Below, piece by piece: positions 1 through 11,080 of a stretch of DNA of 64,000 nt. Both the position numbers and the translations under genes were made by a program. Position 1 is the first letter of the stretch. Each line of letters starts with the position of its first letter. Below the pieces are notes generated by a model. That model saw nothing but the letters and a program-made list of their open reading frames with translations. It did no database searches and was not told where the DNA came from. Source of the stretch: Epiperipatus broadwayi (lineage: Eukaryota > Onychophora > Udeonychophora > Euonychophora > Peripatidae); contig JAQFVV010012546.1 of NCBI GenBank assembly GCA_028023455.1, positions 1,505,501-1,569,500 of the forward strand, in the 5' to 3' direction.

Positions 1-63
1 ATATAAGATGGATTGGATAATTGTAAAGAGCTTGAAATTCTGAGTTCAAATCCCTTCTAATTA
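1..63 (+). repeat. End fragment of foldback repeat family B
   Basis: The first bases match the right-hand terminus of family B, the hammerhead-bearing foldback repeat described at 43664 and 44190. The shared part reads like GAGTTCAAATCCC followed by TCTAATTAA, as at 42447-42472. The rest of the copy lies outside the window. Confidence 0.5.
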
Positions 64-1182
64 AAAAAATATATATTTATAATAAACTCAACACATACAA
101 ATATATATATATTATTGCCTTCAATATTATTCTTTTATTCTTTCTTTATAAACGGCTGTTGGAGACGCCTTTGTACTGCAGTGGTATATTTATTAAAAAG
201 TATATTTTATTTTATTATATTGAAATAAGTACACCTTGTATATAGATCTCTACACACATATGTATATAATATACAGTTATATACTCATTAAAACATTATT
301 TGTGTTCTCTCTCCTCTCCCTCTTTTTCTTTATATATATATAAGATTTAACTATAAATTATTCTAAACTGTAAATGAGATTTTATTACTTTGTGGTAATC
401 AGTTATGCATTTGGTGAAATATACTGTATAATATTATTATAAAAACTAGAAAAAATAATTGTCTTTGCTTTCCAAAACCATGCACTTTTAATCACACGGT
501 TCCAGTGCCTGATAACAACTAGTGCACTCACTTGATGAGTGGAGCTAAAAGATAAGTTGACTGATTCTGCACAACCTCAACTAAAAGCAGTTAACCTTTT
601 AAATCTCAAATGCAGGCAAAATATCTTCATACATCAGGATTAGGAATTAACAAAAAAAAAAACTTATCTTTTTAAAAAGTATATATACCATCAAAAAATA
701 AAATGATAAATTTTATTTAAAATTATGTTAATATAAAGCATAGTATTAACAACTTAATTCAGAATTCTGCTTTTATCATTCACAATTTAAATTTGTTAAG
801 ACTTGATAAGATGTTGCCATTTGTTTAATCACATGATAAAAGCATTGATTTTTTTTTTTTTAAAAAAAAAAAAAGATAAATGACTTCTAAAATGTTCTTT
901 AAAAAAACTGAATTAATAAAGGGTATTAGATTTAACTTAAATATATAAAGTTATAATAGATTTTTGTATACTATATACATATAGAATGTAAAATATTTTA
1001 TGGTATTACAACTTGCAAAACTGCTTGCTATGCTCTGAAGTTTGAATCCAGATAAAAAATAAAAATAATTGTAGATTGTTAAGAATTTAGCGAGTAGATT
1101 GAGTTGTGAATTTTTAATTGTTCCTCTGTGAAAAGATTCAGGAATTCATTTTCTTCTCTGGATAATTCAAACATATATGAAA
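64..1182. other. Anonymous AT-rich DNA
   Basis: Short (TA)n and poly(A)/poly(T) runs, for example around 337-342 and 849-874. I see no coding potential, RNA gene or recognisable element. Confidence 0.6.
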
Positions 1183-1520
1183 CGGTTCGGGTTTTTCACC
1201 AGAAGAGGGGAAACATATCTAACCTATGGTCGAACCTAGGGTCTTCTGGTAGGATGCTATGAATGGCACAATCAAGTACCTAACCTAAGATCATATCTAA
1301 CTCCAATGGGTTAGCTCTAAGTTTACACATTAAATTTAAATACAATTTGGGCTAGTTCATCCATACTTCACTCTTGTTTTGGGCTCCATTATGCCTGAGT
1401 ATTCAAACTCAGGGATAAATCTGTCTGATTTTTTAAGGGTGAATTTACACTAGGTAGTGACTACTGCACCTCTGTAGAGTTCAAATTGATTTAAAGATAC
1501 ATCTAAGCATAATACTGTAT
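1183..1520. repeat. Dispersed repeat family G, copy 1
   Basis: This moderately GC-richer stretch resembles 10770-11080. Shared blocks include GGTCTTC...TAGGATGC.AT at 1230 and 10840, and TTCAAACTCAGGGA at 1403 and 10989. A 9-bp inverted repeat (ACCAGAAGA at 1199, TCTTCTGGT at 1243) encloses 30-40 bases. Two diverged copies indicate an old dispersed repeat; class unknown. Confidence 0.45.
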
Positions 1521-1542
1521 CATTATATAAGAATGATTTTTA

Positions 1543-1640
1543 GGCCCCCCCCCCCCCCACAACCCCAAAACAACAAGAGGGGAGAGGTAACCCCCCCCCC
1601 CCCCCTTTTTTAAAATAGACACAATGAAGGGGGGGGGTTG
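1543..1640. repeat. C-tract/C-tract/G-tract homopolymer cluster
   Basis: Two runs of about 15 C (near 1543-1558 and 1591-1605) are followed by about 8-9 G (1630-1638) and then poly(T). This is extreme for such an AT-rich window. The minus strand could form G-rich structures, but homopolymer base-calling errors are also likely here. Confidence 0.7.
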
Positions 1641-4600
1641 TTTTTTTTTTATTTTATAAAAAAAAATTTGTAGTATGAGAAGGATATGTGGGTTTTAAGA
1701 TGAGATGTTTGTATATATATATATCCAGTTATAAGTTAATAAATGGATGTATAAATGATTTTGATAAAGGTAACAACATTTATTAAATTATAAAACAAAA
1801 ATTCAAAACTCTTTAACATGATAAAAAAATATAATTGTGTGTGTCAAGGATGTATTTCTACCATATCAATGATTAAATGTGTTTACTATTCCAACCATTA
1901 ATAATCATAGAGATACATCACAAGGTACTAATTATTTGCAAAGCAGATAAAAATAGTAAACAAAAATCATTACTAAATTGACCACAAATCTAACTAACTA
2001 ATTTATAATATTATATAAGTGTATGTGTAATAGCTTTGTCATCCAATTCCAGATATTGATGTTTCATTTTCTTTGGGGAACCCCTACCTTTGTATGGTTA
2101 CCTAAGTTGAAAGAAAAGAGCATCCATACAGGAAGATTAGTCATTTATACTGAAAAAATAAAAAGAAACAATTGTTAGTTAGTAACAAATAAATAAATAA
2201 CACAAACTCTGTCTTGTAGTAAGCATATATGCTTAATATGGAATAATATCCAAAAATCTTACCTTATTCCATATCATAGTGGTGATGATCAAATGTGAAG
2301 TCACAATGGAGAGAAAGCTGACCTAAACTTTATTTAATATACAAAAAAAAATTATCTAATGTGATAATTTCACACACCCTTCATTTTGTTGCTTTAATTT
2401 ATAATGGACTCTCCCACTCATAGACATGTTTCAGTTCCCAAGTGTGGAAATAAAATAAAACCAGAATTTTACAAGTATATATATAAATACATAATAAAAT
2501 CAGAACTTTCTTTAAATCATTTTCTTTAAATCAAAACTTTCTTTAAATCATTTTGATTAATATCCATGAGTTTGGTAATAATCTATTATGGACACAGTCT
2601 ATCTCTCTTTGGATCAATATCCTGTGGTAAATTATCCATATCTCACTAGAATACCTCAGAAGTGCAGTTGAAACGATGTTTCCACTTTCTGTAGTTGCTT
2701 TCCTTCTCAATCCATTTGGACATTTAGTGGAGGACATCTGATGTTTCTTTAGGCATTATACAGGCAAATAAGTTAACTCTTTGTGTTTCCATAGTTGGGA
2801 CAGTAGCACTCCAGTCCTATGGCAATGTAAATTTAGCCAGAATACATTGCACAGCAGTTTATAACAGATTTAATTTTTCTTGATTTGTTATTTGGCTCTT
2901 AATGCCTTGTAGAAAAAAAATTACTTCATCATTTATATAAATGCTGGCAATGTTCTATTTCTTTTTTTTCCATGTTCAAATAATAGTGTTGATTTTATTT
3001 TTAAATATCAATTTAAAATCAGTTCACTTCTTTTGTCAAACAGCATGAATTTATCAGACTTTTTTCTATTTAAACATCAGTTGTAATTTCTTATAATTTT
3101 GCACTATGAACATTATATGGATAATTTGGAATATTCAAACAATCCATATTCTCTTGTATTCAAACATTCAATCTTAAGATGTTGGCTTTATACACTTATT
3201 GCATCATTTGAAAAATAATGAAAGACAATGGGTTTGCTTTTATACCATGCTTAGTTTCTGGTGTTTAGTATACTAGCATTTTCATTTTCTTTTCCATTGT
3301 TGTGACTCTCTACTGTTGCACATATTATATTGGTTGTAGTTAAAAAATAAAATTATGTAACAGAATTCCATTTTTATTTTCCACACTTGGTTGCCTAGAA
3401 ATTTACTTGACATTAATTTATTATCATGTTTACTAAGTCTAAGTCTTTATTACTGACATACAACACATTGATAATTAACTCATTGTTGATATATATATAT
3501 ATATGAAGGATTTCTTTAACCGTTTTTTTACTTTTCATTAAAAAAGAGAAATTACTTCATTGTGACAATTGTTTAAGTTAGTACTTAATAATGCTAACAT
3601 TTGTCATATATATATATGTTTATAAACAAATGATAGTGCATATACAACCACCTGTTAGCTAAGCTTATGTTTTAAATGGGCTTGATTTGGTGATATATAT
3701 GTAAACTACCCTTATATTTATGTCGATGTATTTACAATTATTTAACACATCTTTACAGAATTAATTTTATAACATTGTGTAATAAAAAAATAATAGTTGA
3801 ATATTATATGACAGCACATATATACTATGTATATTTCATATCTATATTATCTTTCAATCTTAGGTATAAATTATCACAAAGCAAAGACCTTTCCTTAATA
3901 ATCCAATAAAATTCTTATTTCATTATCCCCCATCAAAATTAACCTACTTCAAGGATATTTTTCATCACTTTATTTCCACTTGAAGATTTTCTGATTTTAT
4001 ATCTAGTCTTTCTATGAGTCTCATCCACCCTCATTAAAATTAAATTTTATAATTACTTTATTAATATCAATCTAGATAAAAATATATTTATTTATTGCCT
4101 ATTCTTTATTCTTATCAATATGTTTCATATTCTTTTGTGCTGTTTGTAAATGGACAAGATACTTTAATTAAAGGCAGTTTCTCTATTATATTTTTAGTTT
4201 ATTATAATATATTTAGTCTATCTCATGTTGTTGTCTATTTTTCTGACTTTTTCGTTCTTTTATTTTTTTGGTAAAATTAAAATGTAATTATTGATAATTA
4301 TTAATTAGTGGTCCTTAAGTTATTATCTCTTTATATGTTATAATTTAGCTAAAATTATTTCCAAGCTAACTACAAAAACTTTACTATATATATTTGATTG
4401 TGAACAATTGACTTTTGTTTAAAAAAACAACAAAGACATCAATTACAAGTCTAAGATAACTTAAATACACACCAGTTATCTTGAGATCTGACATATCTTG
4501 ATAAAAAAAAAATTAAAAACTTCTTTTAGATTTGTTGGAAAAATATTTCTTTTCTAATAGAATTTTTTGTAAGCACATTTTTTGTATACTTTTAAAAGTT

Positions 4601-7600
4601 TTAATAAATAATTTTACACCTGATTATATTAAACACTGGATTCAGTTGACACACACACACTCATATGTATAGTTATTATTTTTTTACTATACAGAAGACC
4701 AGAAATAATACTATGATATTCATCTTTTATCTGTGAGAACATTAAAATTAACATATATATATATGTAGGAAATTATTTAATCCACACACTAAATATTTCC
4801 ATCTAAAATTCTATTAAAATCTTTCAAGTGATGATTTTGTTTTGGAAAACTAGGGAATTAATTTTATTAATCAAATACATAAAAGTCTGAAATAATGTTA
4901 TTTGTTAATTACATTTGGAGTGTGCTTCTATTCAAAAAATTATAACTCTTAACATTTGAGCACTGATTATTTTATTGGCCAAGTGAGGTAAAAGTCTAAA
5001 CTTTTAATTGGTCAATTCACAAACTCAACAGTCAAACGGTCAAAATATATTCATCTTTTAATATTATATTCACTTTAGTTTCATTTGTAAAAAGTACATT
5101 AATAATTTGTCAGGTTATGAAAGTGAACAAAAGTTTTTTCAAAAGTAAATTTTTATTTATAATTCTAAAAATATTTGATAGCGGCAAATCTAAAACGATC
5201 ATTAGTAACCAACTAAAAAGTGTTGGTGATGTCAGTGATTTCTTTCTCAGTTTTACATTCCCGAAAAGTAAATAATTTTTATTAAAATCTTATATATTTT
5301 TCTATAATAATTTTATTTTTAGCATATTTTATCAAAATAATTTGTAATATGTAAAAAATACTTTTAAAATGGTCTAAAACATTCATTTATCACTTTCGAA
5401 ATGAAACAAAAGAAATCATAACAGTGGTTGTTATTGACAAGTCAATTTCTTTGTCCTCAATAGTTGAGAGCCAATCAAAGCTTAGAATGAACTGCCTCCT
5501 CCTTTTGTTAGGCTTTCAATGTCAGTTTTATTGATTTTTTACTTGTAAAATAATTCAAGAAAGGGCAGCATCTTACAGAACTTTTTATAACCTTTCAAAT
5601 GATGGTAAAATCTTTATCATAGCATTAAAAATGATGGAATTCAAGTGACTTGAAGTGGCTTTGAATCATCTTGTAAAACTCCATTGAAAGATTATTAATA
5701 AACAGAACTGTTTTAATTTAACTTCTAAAAATTGATTTATTTCACATTCAAATTGGTAAAATGTTACAAAAAATTAGTAATGTTAATAAGTGAAGAAAAA
5801 TATAATAAAAAACATTTGAAAAATATTCAGTGGTAAAACAAAAGAATTATATTTCAACCAATCATTAGATGACATCTCTGGTGAATTTTTTTGTTTTAGA
5901 AATTATGATCAATGATTATTCATTTTTGTTGTTTTTTCTTCATCTAAAATTCAACATTTTATATAAAAATCTAAATATATACACATTATTAGTTAGTATA
6001 GACACTTTATTAGTAAATATAGTGTAAAAAGTAATCATAAAATACTTAAATATTTATGAAAAATAATTTTATTTTTCTAGAACATCATATGTCATTGATA
6101 TGCAAGTAGCAGTCAACATTATATACTTGTCTTGAATAGCAGTCAAAAGTAATTCTCCTTACCTTGATTCTTTTTCTTCTAATATTTAAAATTTTCAAAT
6201 CAAAGTTTGTATTTAATTAAATGAATGTAAAAACTTAATTATCAAGGTAAAAAACTATGAGATATATATATTATGTTCAAAATGTAATGCAAAAGCATAA
6301 AATATTTATAAAACATTTTGGTTTGATTTCTGATTTCGACAACTAGACACACCTAGTGGACAATAGACAAAACTTAAGAGGCTGTTCTATGTAACAATCA
6401 ACAGCAATAAAAAATAATTTTTGTTCAAAAATTAATGCCACATGCAAAATTTTTTGGAAGTAAAATTTTAAATACACAATTTTTTACAAAATAAGTGTAA
6501 AATGACACTTTTGCAGCCAAAACTGACCAAGACACAGTGCAAGGATGGTTCCTAAGCATAATAATCAGTTGAGAAGTTAAAAAATTCCTACCAGTCATGT
6601 ATTATATAGGTAATCCAAAAGCCTTTCTATTTGTAAATAATTTTTGATATTAAATCCTCTCAATTTTTTTAATTAAGAAAAAAAAATAGTCTTTTTTTAA
6701 AAAACAAAACATTCTACATAAATTTTAGTAAAATATTTGTAGTGAAAAAATAGTAAAATAATATGGCTTTGTTAAATCTTCTCTAATATTTTTATTGGAT
6801 GAAAAAATTTCTGTTTTATTATTTCTGACATAGGAAATGTTCATGTCTTTAAAACATATTGTAAATTAAAGGATAATATTAAGCAATCTCAAAACATTTG
6901 TGTTATTACATTTTTTTTCTAGTGGCTATCTATTTATTTGTTATACTTGAAATTCCACATTTTATTTCAACAACTGTTATATCTAGAATGGTATCTATAT
7001 TTTGTTAAATATGTATTTTTTATCCAATTCGTAACTCTCATATAGAAAGTAAACCATGGTTTTTCAACATTTTCACTCTTTCTATTAGTAATAATAGATT
7101 TTTATAATTCTTTTAAAATCAAAATTTGATTATTCTATGTATTTACAGTTTGTTTAGCTTTTTTCTCAAATTAGTCATAAAAAATAAAAATTGTTACTAA
7201 GTATAATTTTTATTCTTTTCTGTTTCAATTCAACTAATTTATTTTCTAGAAGTTAAATTTCTTTTATTTTTTAAATTTCCATCTGATTTTAGTGTTATGT
7301 GAATGTTTTTTGAATTTTGTTAAAAACTTTTTAACAATTATATTAGCAGCAATTACAATATGATGCTAATTTACACCATCACTCTTGACATTAATATTTA
7401 ATTTTTTTAAAGTCACATAGATCTGTTTCTTAAACCAAAGTAGAATACATATGACATTTTACTGAGATTTTCTAAATCTTTATGCTTATAATTAGCTCAA
7501 ACCATCAATATTGATAGCAAATTGAATCAGAATCATATTGGTAATATCTTGAGTGATAATGCAGTTTTTTAAGGAAAAAATAAATAAATAAATTGTTATA

Positions 7601-7667
7601 TTTCTACTAATTTAATTGAAGTATTAAATTTTATTCCACTTTTTATTTGCATTGCTTAATTATATAT
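1641..7667. other. Anonymous AT-rich DNA
   Basis: About 6 kb with only short microsatellites, mostly (TA)n such as 3489-3505 and 3608-3620. The only open frames are short and AT-driven, such as a 64-codon one at 2543-2737 minus. No gene or recognisable element found. Confidence 0.55.
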
Positions 7668-7891
7668 ACTATAATACACCATATACTCCTTTTAATTTAC
7701 ACTGTAAAATGTAGTTAACATAAGATTTTTTAAATTTTTTGAAATTGTTTCAGTTATAGAAGAAAGGGTACTGAGATAAAAGCTCTGATGATGACTACTG
7801 GACAGTTGAAACTGTAAGGAAGGAAATAAAATAAATCTTATGTTAACTGCATTGTACAGTGCAAATTAAGGAGTATATGGTGTATTATAGT
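7668..7891. mobile_element. MITE-like terminal inverted repeat element
   Basis: About 224 bp bounded by long inverted repeats of about 60 bp. The left end begins ACTATAATACACCATATACT and the right end is its near-perfect complement, ending GGTGTATTATAGT. The termini pair well apart from a few mismatches. The inner 110 bp is unique and contains a CTGATGA...GAAA string (7785-7811) that is not a convincing ribozyme. Probably a non-autonomous DNA element; superfamily not determined. Confidence 0.7.
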
Positions 7892-8244
7892 AATTTAATT
7901 GGTCTATCTTCTCTGTATCCCCCTCTCTAAATCATAATTTACCCAAATTTCATTATTAAGATGGTTTTAATCTTTTTTAATATCTTTCAGCAATATTTTA
8001 AATTAAGTATTATTATTAAGTAATATTCTCATAATATTTCTTTATTTTCATATGAATATCCTACAATCAATTATACTTGTGTAGTTTGGAGATTATATAT
8101 TTTTTGAGATCATAACTATATTACTTTTATCATATGCATGAGAAAATTATTTTTCATTTTATAAATTTAAATTTCTAGGATATTTTTAAAGATTTTAAAA
8201 TTGGGTGGTTTTGTATTTTCTAACATGTTACATGTTTAAAGCAA

Positions 8245-8826
8245 ATGACATTTAATTGGTCATTTCATGTTTATATGCACAGTAATATACACCAGAGATG
8301 GGAAAATAGCTGCCCAAGGGACACATGTGGCCTGCTAAGAGATTTTATGTGGCCTGTCAAGATAATCAGAAAAATCTGTCTTGAACTGAGATTTCTTTCC
8401 CGTGCACGACCGAAGATTCATCTTTTATTTTCCATTAGGATGGCCACATCAATACACATGCAGAGTGTAGATATAATGTGCAGTGCTTTACCAGTTGATT
8501 TGGTTAATTTCAATTTAGTCTTTGGATTAGAAAATATATATATTTCCAACTTTAATGAAACTATGAACCCTCTGAAAAAATATAAAATCAATGATGAATG
8601 TCATGTGTTTAATGAAGAATGGACAAACCAATATTTCTTTGGTAATACAGGGAATAAATTAGTGTGTTTATTGTGTCATGAAAAAAGGTGTGGCTCTCTG
8701 CTAACCTTCATTTTTACAAAGTGTCCCCCAATGTGGCCCTCCACCAACATCTGCGAGCCAAAACAATTGCCCATCCCTGATATACATGAATGTAGAACTA
8801 CATTCAATCGAATCAATTTACAATGA
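8245..8826 (+). pseudogene. hAT/ZBED-like transposase N-terminal fragment
   Basis: A 193-codon open frame overlaps the hAT element and runs past both its ends, so it is not a real gene unit. Residues from about 113 to 150 (KYKINDECHVFNEEW, then FFGNTGNKLVCLLC) resemble the segment ahead of the zinc-binding region in hAT-derived transposases and their domesticated relatives (ZBED/GTF2IRD2-like proteins), which usually read K-x-K-x(5)-C-x-F-x(3)-W followed by a CxxC. The CLLC pair is kept, but the partner histidines are not seen. The N-terminal 110 residues and the C-terminal part come from terminal repeat and flanking DNA. No DDE catalytic residues are present. I read it as a relic, not a host protein. 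Confidence 0.55.
8293..8779. mobile_element. hAT-derived non-autonomous element
   Basis: The termini are short inverted repeats of hAT type: CAGAGATGGG on the left and CCCATCCCTG (complement CAGGGATGGG) on the right. They are flanked by an 8-bp target duplication, ATATACAC at 8285-8292 and ATATACAT at 8780-8787, matching 7 of 8. Eight-bp duplications are typical of hAT elements. Its inside is GC-richer than the flanks and holds a decayed coding fragment (8245-8826 open frame). Too short to encode a transposase, so it is an internally deleted derivative. Confidence 0.85.
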
Positions 8827-9850
8827 TAGTTTTTACTATTTTTTTTTAATTTAAGAATTGAATATATTCAATTTAGATGGTTAGGTTTAATTTAACATGT
8901 ATTTTACTTAGCATTATTATCATCAAGTATTTGAATTTGAAATAAAATATAATGTTAAAGTTCTAAAAAAATGATGCTGTTTCTGAAGGAATATTTTTTT
9001 AGCCAATAATATTCTTGCTTTAAATAACCATTTTAATACCAAGTTTAAAAAAGTTTTGTGCTTACATTGCAACATTTTTTTCATATTTATAAATAATACA
9101 TGATTTCCTGAAGCATCTTATAATATAACAGCAGGCATCTGCCTATCATGCATATATTGAGGATTTGAGTTTCAATTAAGAAATCTTTAATTTTTGAAAT
9201 AGTAAACTTGAATCATTGTTTTTAGACAGGCAATCAATAATCAATCCAGCTAACTATTGAATATTGATCAGTAAAATCGTATTATGGTATTCTTAGATAG
9301 AAGTAAAACAAAGATAAAAACTTTTAAAACTTTATCCATCTTAAAATTGGTCAGTTTGAATTGGTAGAGAGGTTTTTGTCCTTTAACAAAATATTTAAAG
9401 CCTATTTTCATATAATACTAAGAATGAATATGTTTTCGTTTTTATTTGTAATAATACATTTCCTCAATATTAAAATGAAAAAAAAAATACAAAAAAACTA
9501 TTGAAATTAATTCCATTCTTATTTTTTATTCAGATATATCACGATCTGACTGCTGCATGGATGGGATCTACTATAAATATATTAACAGTATTTATAATAA
9601 ATAATGAGAAGCAAAATTATACTGGAAGTAGATTCAATTATGAATCAATAGTAGTGCTATATTTTATTTTTAATGCTATTTTAACAAATTTTAGTTTACA
9701 TTGAATTTAAATAAATTATGTAATATTAAATATTTTACAAAAAAAAAGACACAATTATATGTCCATTTTAATCAACTTATTCTAATTAAAGTTTGTTATA
9801 AACTAAAGATTGTATTGCGTACATTTTTTATAAACAATTATTGAAACTAT
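8788..9850. other. Anonymous AT-rich DNA
   Basis: No recognisable element. A 67-codon frame at 9501-9704 (+) has AT-driven composition and no domain I recognise. Confidence 0.5.
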
Positions 9851-9959
9851 CCAATATTGAATATTTCTTTAATTTAATTTCCACTACACCACTCTCTTTC
9901 ACATCGTGGTAGGATGGGATCATCATAAACACATGCCCAAAGACATGTGACAAATATGT

Positions 9960-10020
9960 ATGACCCCAACATGCACATTTCATGCTGAAACAGCATCATC
10001 AGTGGGCCCAGACCACAATC
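9960..10020 (-). ncRNA. Decayed hammerhead motif, family F3 left arm
   Basis: On the minus strand CTGATGA (10002-9996) and GAAA (9981-9978) are kept, with the same TGTGCA helix III. The residue at the cleavage position (complement of C9970) is G, which hammerheads do not cleave. Helix I is also partly lost, so this copy is predicted inactive. Confidence 0.6.
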
Positions 10021-10264
10021 TTTTGCACATATCTTTATCACTAATGAGTATATATATATATGGATAGCAAATCATTACAGTTTAATTGATATGTGTCAAA
10101 TGTGCAACCCTCCCAACTTTGATACAAATCATGTAATGATAGTATATAATAATTTTAATAATCATTCATTAGATGAGAGATTACTCAATAATGAATAATA
10201 TTTCTGTAGTGTAATTTTTACTATACCACTTTCACTGAACAATGATAAAGATATGTATAAGCAA

Positions 10265-10326
10265 TTGTGATCTGGGCCAACTGATGAGAGCTGTTTTAGC
10301 ATGAAATGTGCATCTTGGGATCATAA
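10265..10326 (+). ncRNA. Hammerhead ribozyme motif, family F3
   Basis: A type I hammerhead layout can be folded by hand. Outer helix I pairs TTGTGATC (10265-10272) with GATCATAA (10319-10326). A 5'-side TGGG bulge follows. Inner helix I pairs CCAA (10277) with TTGG (10315). Core CTGATGA lies at 10281-10287 and GAAA at 10303-10306. Helix II is weak (GCT/AGC around a TTTT-containing loop). Helix III is the near-palindrome TGTGCA. The predicted cleavage triplet is A-T-C, cutting after C10314. All invariant core bases are present. Activity is untested. Confidence 0.75.
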
Positions 10327-10769
10327 ATCTTTTTCACATGCTTTTGGTCATATGTTTATGATTACATCCCTCCACAGGGTTTTAAAAGTGAATAGAAACT
10401 AATCCCTATCTTGTGAAGAGTGGTGAAGTGAAAATTACACTTCAAAAATATTTATTATTGGATAATTTCTATTCTAACAAATGATTAATAAAAAAATATT
10501 AAAGTACCGAGACTATGTCTAATAAATAAATAAAGTATTTTTATTATCCTTTCTACTTTTAAATGTAAATTATATCTTAATAAATTAAACCACTGGTTTG
10601 TTTTTATTGGTATAGGTTTGAATTGTTTATTTGTAATGTAGCAGCAATTAATTATGTTCAAAATATATTTTAAATTTAACGCTATAAAAAATTTAATAGT
10701 TTATTTCAATAATTTATTATATATATATATATGGAAATATTTTATGTATAAAAATATTTAATATTGTAA

Positions 10770-11080
10770 CAGTATGCACTCTCTCAATGAGATCTTCAAG
10801 TTAAGGCAGTCACATCTCATTATAGTCAGATTTAAGGTCTTCATATAGGATGCCATCAATGATATGATTTAACTTTGATATACAACTATATCTATTCCCA
10901 ATAAATAATTTATTATTAATAAATTATTATATCTAAACCATATCAAATCATTTTTTACTTTAATTGACTTAACAGTTATGCTCAGATTTCAAACTCAGGG
11001 AATTTTAACAATTGACTCTCTTCAGGGGTTCTTATAAATATACTAAAGTAATATTAAGAACAAATCTCACTAACTCTTTA
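10770..11080. repeat. Dispersed repeat family G, copy 2
   Basis: A diverged match to 1183-1520 in the same orientation, sharing the GGTCTTC...TAGGATGC and TTCAAACTCAGGGA blocks. Class unknown. Confidence 0.4.

Larger units (their letters stand above)
9851..10461. mobile_element. Family F3: inverted pair of hammerhead-bearing TIR units
   Basis: The right unit (about 10183-10461) has roughly 50-bp terminal inverted repeats: CAATAATGAATAATATTTCT at its left, and the complement of its right end starts CAATAATAAATATTT. It carries a hammerhead motif in the middle. The left part (about 9851-10060) is an inverted, truncated second copy with its own decayed ribozyme on the minus strand. Between them lies (TA)n-containing DNA. 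The arrangement suggests two insertions of a unit of about 280 bp, or one larger foldback element. Confidence 0.7.

Noticed and set aside
7781-7825. CTGATGA (7785-7791) and GAAA (7808-7811) inside the small MITE, a possible further hammerhead
   Set aside because: Helix II can be drawn only with an asymmetric extra base, and I could find neither a helix III nor a matching helix I. Two short strings at this spacing can occur by chance.
8245-8826. 193-codon open frame as a host gene
   Set aside because: It runs across both ends and the target duplications of a hAT element, so it is a composite of flank, terminal repeat and decayed transposase.
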